A program made the translations under genes and the position numbers. Below, piece by piece: positions 39,960 through 43,705 of a stretch of 43,705 nucleotides of DNA. The notes beneath the pieces are model-generated. The model saw nothing but the letters and a program-made list of their open reading frames with translations, was not told where the DNA came from and made no database searches. This stretch comes from Prasinococcaceae sp. CCMP 1430 (taxonomy: Eukaryota > Prasinodermophyta > Palmophyllophyceae > Prasinococcales > Prasinococcaceae), in contig RQSC01000306.1 in the NCBI GenBank assembly GCA_013416795.1, positions 2,543 to 46,247 on the forward strand. Reading direction: 5' to 3'. Position 1 is the first letter of the stretch, and every line of letters starts with the position of its first letter.

Positions 39960-41534
39960 ATGAGCGCCGACTTGCTCGGGTCGGTCCTCGGGACTGCTGC
40001 CGCGTCCGGGGCGTCCGGCGGCAGCGGCAGCGGAAGCGGCGGGGGCGGGGGCGGGGGTGGGGACGGGAGTGGCGCGGCAATCCCGGCGTCCCCGGTGCGC
40101 TTCGGCGGGCGTGGCATCGGCCGGCACAAGGTGCGCGCGCGCGCACACACACACACTGCTGGTGAGCGCACACGTCTGGACGCGCCCGTGGCCCGCGTGC
40201 ATGTGACCCAGTCGCTCTGACCGATGCAACCTATGACTCGAGCGCCCTCCTAGCGCGCCGAGCCCGACGATGTCATCCTCCAAATTGAGATGGGCGCCGC
40301 CGGCGGTGCCGCCGATACTGCCGGCGATGGAGGCGCCGACGAGAAGTGCGTGCTGCGCGTGCGTGCGCAACATCCACCACCGTGCGTGCACGCATGCACG
40401 CAAGATACACGCGTGCGCGCGCGCGCGTGCCGTGCTGCCGGGCAAGAGGCTGACGCGCGGGCGCACGGGCATGCAGCGGCGGCGGCGGAGCGGGCGGTGG
40501 CAAGGACGCCGTGATGGGAGCGTTCTTTGCCGACGTAGCAGCCACCAAGGCGCTGCTCGCGCGCATCGGTCGCGCGCTGCGATCGCTCAACGCCATGCAC
40601 GCCGAGTCCAAGGCCGCCACGCGCGTGGACGACATGCGCGAGCTGCGCGAGAAGATGCAAGCGGAAACTGAGGCCACCACCAAGGTGCGCCTGCAAGCGT
40701 GCGGGTGGGGTGGGGTGGGTGAGCGGGTCACGCGCTCGCGTTGCTGTTGGCCCGGCGCGTGCTCACACGCTGTCGCCGGATTCCCGCGCACGTCCTCTTT
40801 CGCGCGCGCACGCGCAGGCCGCCCACGAGGCCAAGACCCGCCTTGAGGCGCTCTCCAAGTCTAACGATGAGGCGTGCGAGACCGTGGAGGGCTGCGAGGC
40901 CGGATCGAGTGCCGATCGTACGCGGCGCAGCGTGACGGCCTCGCTCTCCAAGAAGCTGCGCGACTTGATGGGCGAGTTCTCGGAGCTACGGGAGACGCTC
41001 CAATCGGACTATCGGGAGGTCGTGGAGCGCCGCGTGTTTACCGTGACGGGCGAGCGCCCGTCCGAGGAAGCCGTGGAAGAAATGATCGAGAGCGGCGAGA
41101 GCGAGCAGATCTTCCAGCGGGCTATCCTCGAGCAGGGGCGTGGGCAGGTGCTGGATACGGTCGCCGAGATTCAGGAGAGGCACGAGGCGGTGCGCGAGAT
41201 GGAGAAGGGCCTCTTGGAGCTTCACTCCGTCTTCATGGACATGGCCGTGCTCGTCGAGGCACAGGGCGAGATGCTGGACAACATCGCCTCGCAGGTGCAC
41301 AAGAGCGTCGAGTACGTCAAGAAAGGCACCACTGCGCTGCAGCAGGCGAAGGAATATCAGAAGAAGAGCAGGAAGTGGGCGTGCTGCGCCATCATCCTCC
41401 TGCTGATGATCATCGTGGTCACCGTGGTCGCTGTGCTCAAGCCGTGGGAGACAGGCGACGCGCGCAGGCTCGCGCGGATGCACCTGCGCGCGGGGAGGCG
41501 CATGCTTGCGCACGCACTCCCGCGCGCGCAATAG
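39960..41534 (+). CDS. Qa-SNARE, syntaxin of the SYP1/plasma-membrane type
   Basis: Four exons, 39960-40130, 40254-40345, 40477-40684 and 40818-41534, give 395 residues; three introns (123, 131 and 133 bp) all start GTGCG. After a Gly/Ser-rich N-terminus comes an Habc-type helical region (FFADVAATKALLARIGRALR and on). The SNARE helix reads AVREMEKGLLELHSVFMDMA then VLVEAQGEMLDNIASQV, with the zero-layer Gln at about residue 306. The C-terminal membrane anchor is about residues 344-364 (CCAIILLLMIIVVTVVAVL), followed by KPW as in plant SYP1 proteins. It drives fusion of secretory vesicles with the plasma membrane or cell plate. A tail of about 28 residues beyond KPW is unusual and could reflect a missed terminal intron. 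The gene ends 32 bp from its convergent neighbour. Confidence 0.88.
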
Positions 41535-41566
41535 TCGCGTGGGGGCGATCAGTAGAAGTACAGCAA

Positions 41567-42334
41567 CTACACCGCCCGGTAGACGCGCACGACGCACTCC
41601 TGCTGCTCCGGCCGGTTCTGACAGTGCAACTCCTCCACCTCCTCAAAGCCGCCGCCAGTGTCAAGCGTAGCGTTGACGATTGCTGCGAGCGCGCCCTCGG
41701 CCATGGCTCTCCGCAGAGGCATTGAGAGCTGGAGGTGGCTGCCCTGCTCGGGCGCCACGCGCCGCATGCGTGTGGCGTAGCAGAACCACACGTCGCGCGC
41801 TTGCTGTTGCTGTGGAAGCGGCGGCAGCAAGTCGTCCAGGCACACGAAGGCGTCGCCCTGCAGCACCCGTGGTTTCACTCGTGTGCGCGCCTCAGCCGCG
41901 TTTGCCCTGCCCGCGATCTGGCATGCGGCCATCCCGATTGCGGCGAGCTCTGGCACGAACTCGACGCCCACGCAGTCTCGCCAGTCTGCGGCGATCTCAG
42001 CAGCGGCGAGGACGAGTTGACCACGTCCGCATCCCACGTCAACGAACGCGCCGCCGCGCGCGCCGTGGACCGTCTGCAGGCGCTCCACCACGGCGCCAAA
42101 CGCCGCTCGATCAAACTCCCCGTACGTGTACTCGTCCAAGGTGAGGTCGACCTCATCATCAGCCTCTGCGGCTACTTCGAGCGCGGCTACAATGTCGACG
42201 GCGTCGAAGATGGCCGACGTCGCCTCAGCAGCAGCTTCTCCGCGCGCACCCGCGCCTTCGGGCGCCCACGCCGGCTCCGCCCAACCCCACTCTGCGGCCT
42301 CGAAGTCGGCCGCCGCCGCCGCGAGCGCTTGCAT
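41567..42334 (-). CDS. DOT1-like SAM-dependent methyltransferase
   Basis: A single-exon frame of 255 residues from ATG 42334. It carries EYTYGEFDRAAF just before the SAM-binding motif FVDVGCGRGQLVLAAA (Gly-rich loop at residues 101-105), then CVGVEFVPELAAIG (post-I acidic residue), LLPPLPQQQQARDVWFCYAT and a C-terminal strand region. The YGE plus VDVGCGRGQ order resembles the DOT1 histone H3K79 methyltransferase fold, which is common as small stand-alone proteins in algae and protists. The substrate cannot be read from sequence; other class I methyltransferases are possible. The frame is open upstream to 42571 but that part is Arg-rich and overlaps the divergent neighbour, so the later ATG is chosen. 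The two genes start only 105 bp apart. Confidence 0.75.
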   Translation of the reverse strand: MQALAAAAADFEAAEWGWAEPAWAPEGAGARGEAAAEATSAIFDAVDIVAALEVAAEADDEVDLTLDEYTYGEFDRAAFGAVVERLQTVHGARGGAFVDVGCGRGQLVLAAAEIAADWRDCVGVEFVPELAAIGMAACQIAGRANAAEARTRVKPRVLQGDAFVCLDDLLPPLPQQQQARDVWFCYATRMRRVAPEQGSHLQLSMPLRRAMAEGALAAIVNATLDTGGGFEEVEELHCQNRPEQQECVVRVYRAV

Positions 42335-42439
42335 GCGCGTGCGCGTCCGCGCGCGAGGAGGCGTAGATCGGCGGCGCGTGCGGGCACCGGAGGCCCGGGC
42401 TGCACGTCTGCTCTGGGTCGCGTGGACGCGCTGACGAGC

Positions 42440-43369
42440 ATGGCGGCGGGCGCGCAGACGCAGGCATCGGAGCGTGGCGCGGATCTGGAGGCGGCGGTGC
42501 GCGATGAGCGCGCGCAGTGGCAAGACGCGCTTGAGCGCGAGCGGCTCGACGGCGCCGGCGGCGGCGGGCACCAGTCAACGGTGATTCACGCCGAGGCGTT
42601 GCGGATGCGCAGGGAGGCGGCGGCGGAGGCTCAGCTGCACCGCGGCAGGCTGAACGAAATTCTACGAGAGCTGGCCGTCGCCGAGCGCCGGCGCGATGCC
42701 ATGCGCAGCCGGCTGGGGGCATTTGAGGCGGCGAAGGCACGCATTAAAGAGGCCGACGAGGCCGCCAAGAGAATGAGACAGGCGCGCGCCGACGAGCAGG
42801 CGCAGCAGGCGCGCACCAACAAGAGACAGCGCGCGCGGGGCAAGAAAAAGCGCGCAGTTGCGCGCTCCAAGCTTCAGGCCAGCGTCGAGGCCGCTGCGAA
42901 GGAGGTCAGGACGCTGCTCGCCGAAGAGAGGGAGGCCTCTGCGCAGCAGGCGGAGGTGCAGCAGAGGGAGCGCGAGATGGCGTGCGAGGAGAGCCGCCGG
43001 GCGACGAGGAGGATGCGCCGCGCCGCGAGGAAGGTGGACGCCACGCGGCGAGCGGCGGCCGAGGAGGTGCGCGTGCAGCTTGATGCCGATCGTGAGCTCG
43101 TGGCCGCGTTTCGCGAGGCCGAGCGTGCGAGGGGAGAGGCTGCTCTCGCGGCCGAGCGCCGTGCGCGCGCAGCGTTTGCACGCTCGGAGAGGCGCCGCTT
43201 GGCCGCCAAGCGCCATGCGGCCACTGCGAAGAGTGGCTGGGAGGAAGAGTACGAGGCGNCGGCGCGCAGCCTCTCTGGCGGCGCGGCACGCACGAGCGCG
43301 CGCGCGCACGCGCATGGCGGCGCTCGCGCGCACAAAGTCGCCCGTGGCTACATCATATCGTATATTTGA
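42440..43369 (+). CDS. Highly charged coiled-coil protein of unknown function
   Basis: I do not recognise a family. The 309-residue frame from ATG 42440 is almost entirely Ala/Arg/Glu/Lys-rich helix with coiled-coil spacing (for example LRELAVAERRRDAMRSRLGA), a basic patch (NKRQRARGKKKRAVARSK) that could be a nuclear signal, and no membrane segment. One ambiguous base (43259) affects a codon near the C-terminus. The last 30 residues (AHAHGGARAHKVARGYIIS) look unlike the rest and might be intron read-through. It shares a 105-bp divergent spacer with the methyltransferase. Confidence 0.6.
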   Translation: MAAGAQTQASERGADLEAAVRDERAQWQDALERERLDGAGGGGHQSTVIHAEALRMRREAAAEAQLHRGRLNEILRELAVAERRRDAMRSRLGAFEAAKARIKEADEAAKRMRQARADEQAQQARTNKRQRARGKKKRAVARSKLQASVEAAAKEVRTLLAEEREASAQQAEVQQREREMACEESRRATRRMRRAARKVDATRRAAAEEVRVQLDADRELVAAFREAERARGEAALAAERRARAAFARSERRRLAAKRHAATAKSGWEEEYEAXARSLSGGAARTSARAHAHGGARAHKVARGYIISYI

Positions 43370-43705
43370 TCCATTCATCACAGCACTGCGCGACTCGCGG
43401 GCCGCCGTCGCTGGTCAAAGTCAATGCGCATGCGCTCGCCCGGGCGGGCGTGGGTTGCGCCCGACGCCGATCGGGGTGTGTCGATCCCACGTGGAGGGAG
43501 CCGTGCCGCCGCGCGGGCCTCCCTTTTCCCTCTATCGATTCAGACCTCATCTTTGATTGATTTTGATGGCTTCATTGCACTAACACATACACGCTCCCAT
43601 TGTTGTCGGGCTTCCGATCCGAGCGCCGCGCGCGGGCCCGCGACGGGCGGCGGGGCGGCGCCCCGCCCGAACCCATCGTTCGACCCGTTCCGGGGCGGGG
43701 GGACG
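43370..43705. other. Terminal stretch without a recognised gene
   Basis: The last 336 bp of the window hold the 3' flank of the coiled-coil gene. I see no supported gene or repeat. Confidence 0.5.

Noticed and set aside
41735-42439. Extension of the coiled-coil protein upstream to 41735
   Set aside because: That part is antisense to the methyltransferase's conserved motifs; the first ATG after the overlap (42440) is preferred.
15191-43259. Single ambiguous bases at 15191, 32351, 33385 and 43259 as signs of joins
   Set aside because: Each is one base inside otherwise continuous sequence, so they look like low-quality calls rather than scaffold gaps.
1-43705. tRNA, rRNA or other structured RNA genes
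   Set aside because: I saw no convincing tRNA cloverleaf or rRNA-like sequence by eye; a covariance-model scan would be needed to exclude small RNAs.

Overview
This is a piece of a GC-rich, very compact eukaryotic nuclear genome, most likely from a unicellular green alga. The evidence for eukaryotic nuclear DNA is spliced genes with short GT-AG introns (83-221 bp), an RNA polymerase I subunit, an autophagy lipid-transfer protein and a Qa-SNARE. The evidence for the green lineage is a NIN-like RWP-RK/PB1 regulator, a plastoglobule-type ABC1 kinase, a pheophytinase-like hydrolase, a plant-type syntaxin, a PH-RCC1-BRX protein, and coiled-coil/CBM48 proteins resembling starch-targeting factors. 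The lineage call is inference; no marker gene or database search fixes the species.

Layout. 1-4009 (+): NIN-like protein, cut at its 5' end by the window. 4751-7231 (+): ABC1 kinase. 7413-13231 (-): ATG2, three exons. 13232-16779: 3.5 kb without a confident gene, holding a 45-base G run, palindromes, a 120-bp tandem duplication, a dispersed repeat pair and an AT-rich island. 16780-18160 (+): pheophytinase-like hydrolase. 18209-19831 (-): protein A, made of tandem AEAEAKAK-type repeats. 19746-21074 (+): Pol I subunit RPA43. 21394-22291 (-): APS kinase. 23414-24575 (+): myo-inositol oxygenase. 24710-28159 (-): a J-domain/TPR/WD40 fusion. 28808-32246 (-): protein B, a very long Ala/Glu/Lys helix ending in CBM48. 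33275-34478 (+): protein C, coiled coil plus CBM48. 34848-39033 (-): PH-RCC1-BRX protein. 39960-41534 (+): syntaxin. 41567-42334 (-): DOT1-like methyltransferase. 42440-43369 (+): coiled-coil protein. Most exon junctions were rebuilt by eye from splice signals, reading phase and family conservation.

The most unusual part is the set A, B and C. B and C are head to head across a 1.0-kb spacer, and each ends in a CBM48 domain carried on an exon of exactly 186 nt with phase-1 introns on both sides. A and B are both dominated by 8-residue Ala/Glu/Lys repeats and share a G(Y/F)VTYEF.D.E cassette that ends at the same splice boundary. Together they suggest a locus for glucan-binding scaffold proteins, probably plastidial, that I do not recognise as described. 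The other genes are housekeeping or organelle functions (nitrate-type regulation, plastoglobules, chlorophyll breakdown, sulfate activation, inositol breakdown, autophagy, secretion) and do not form one pathway.
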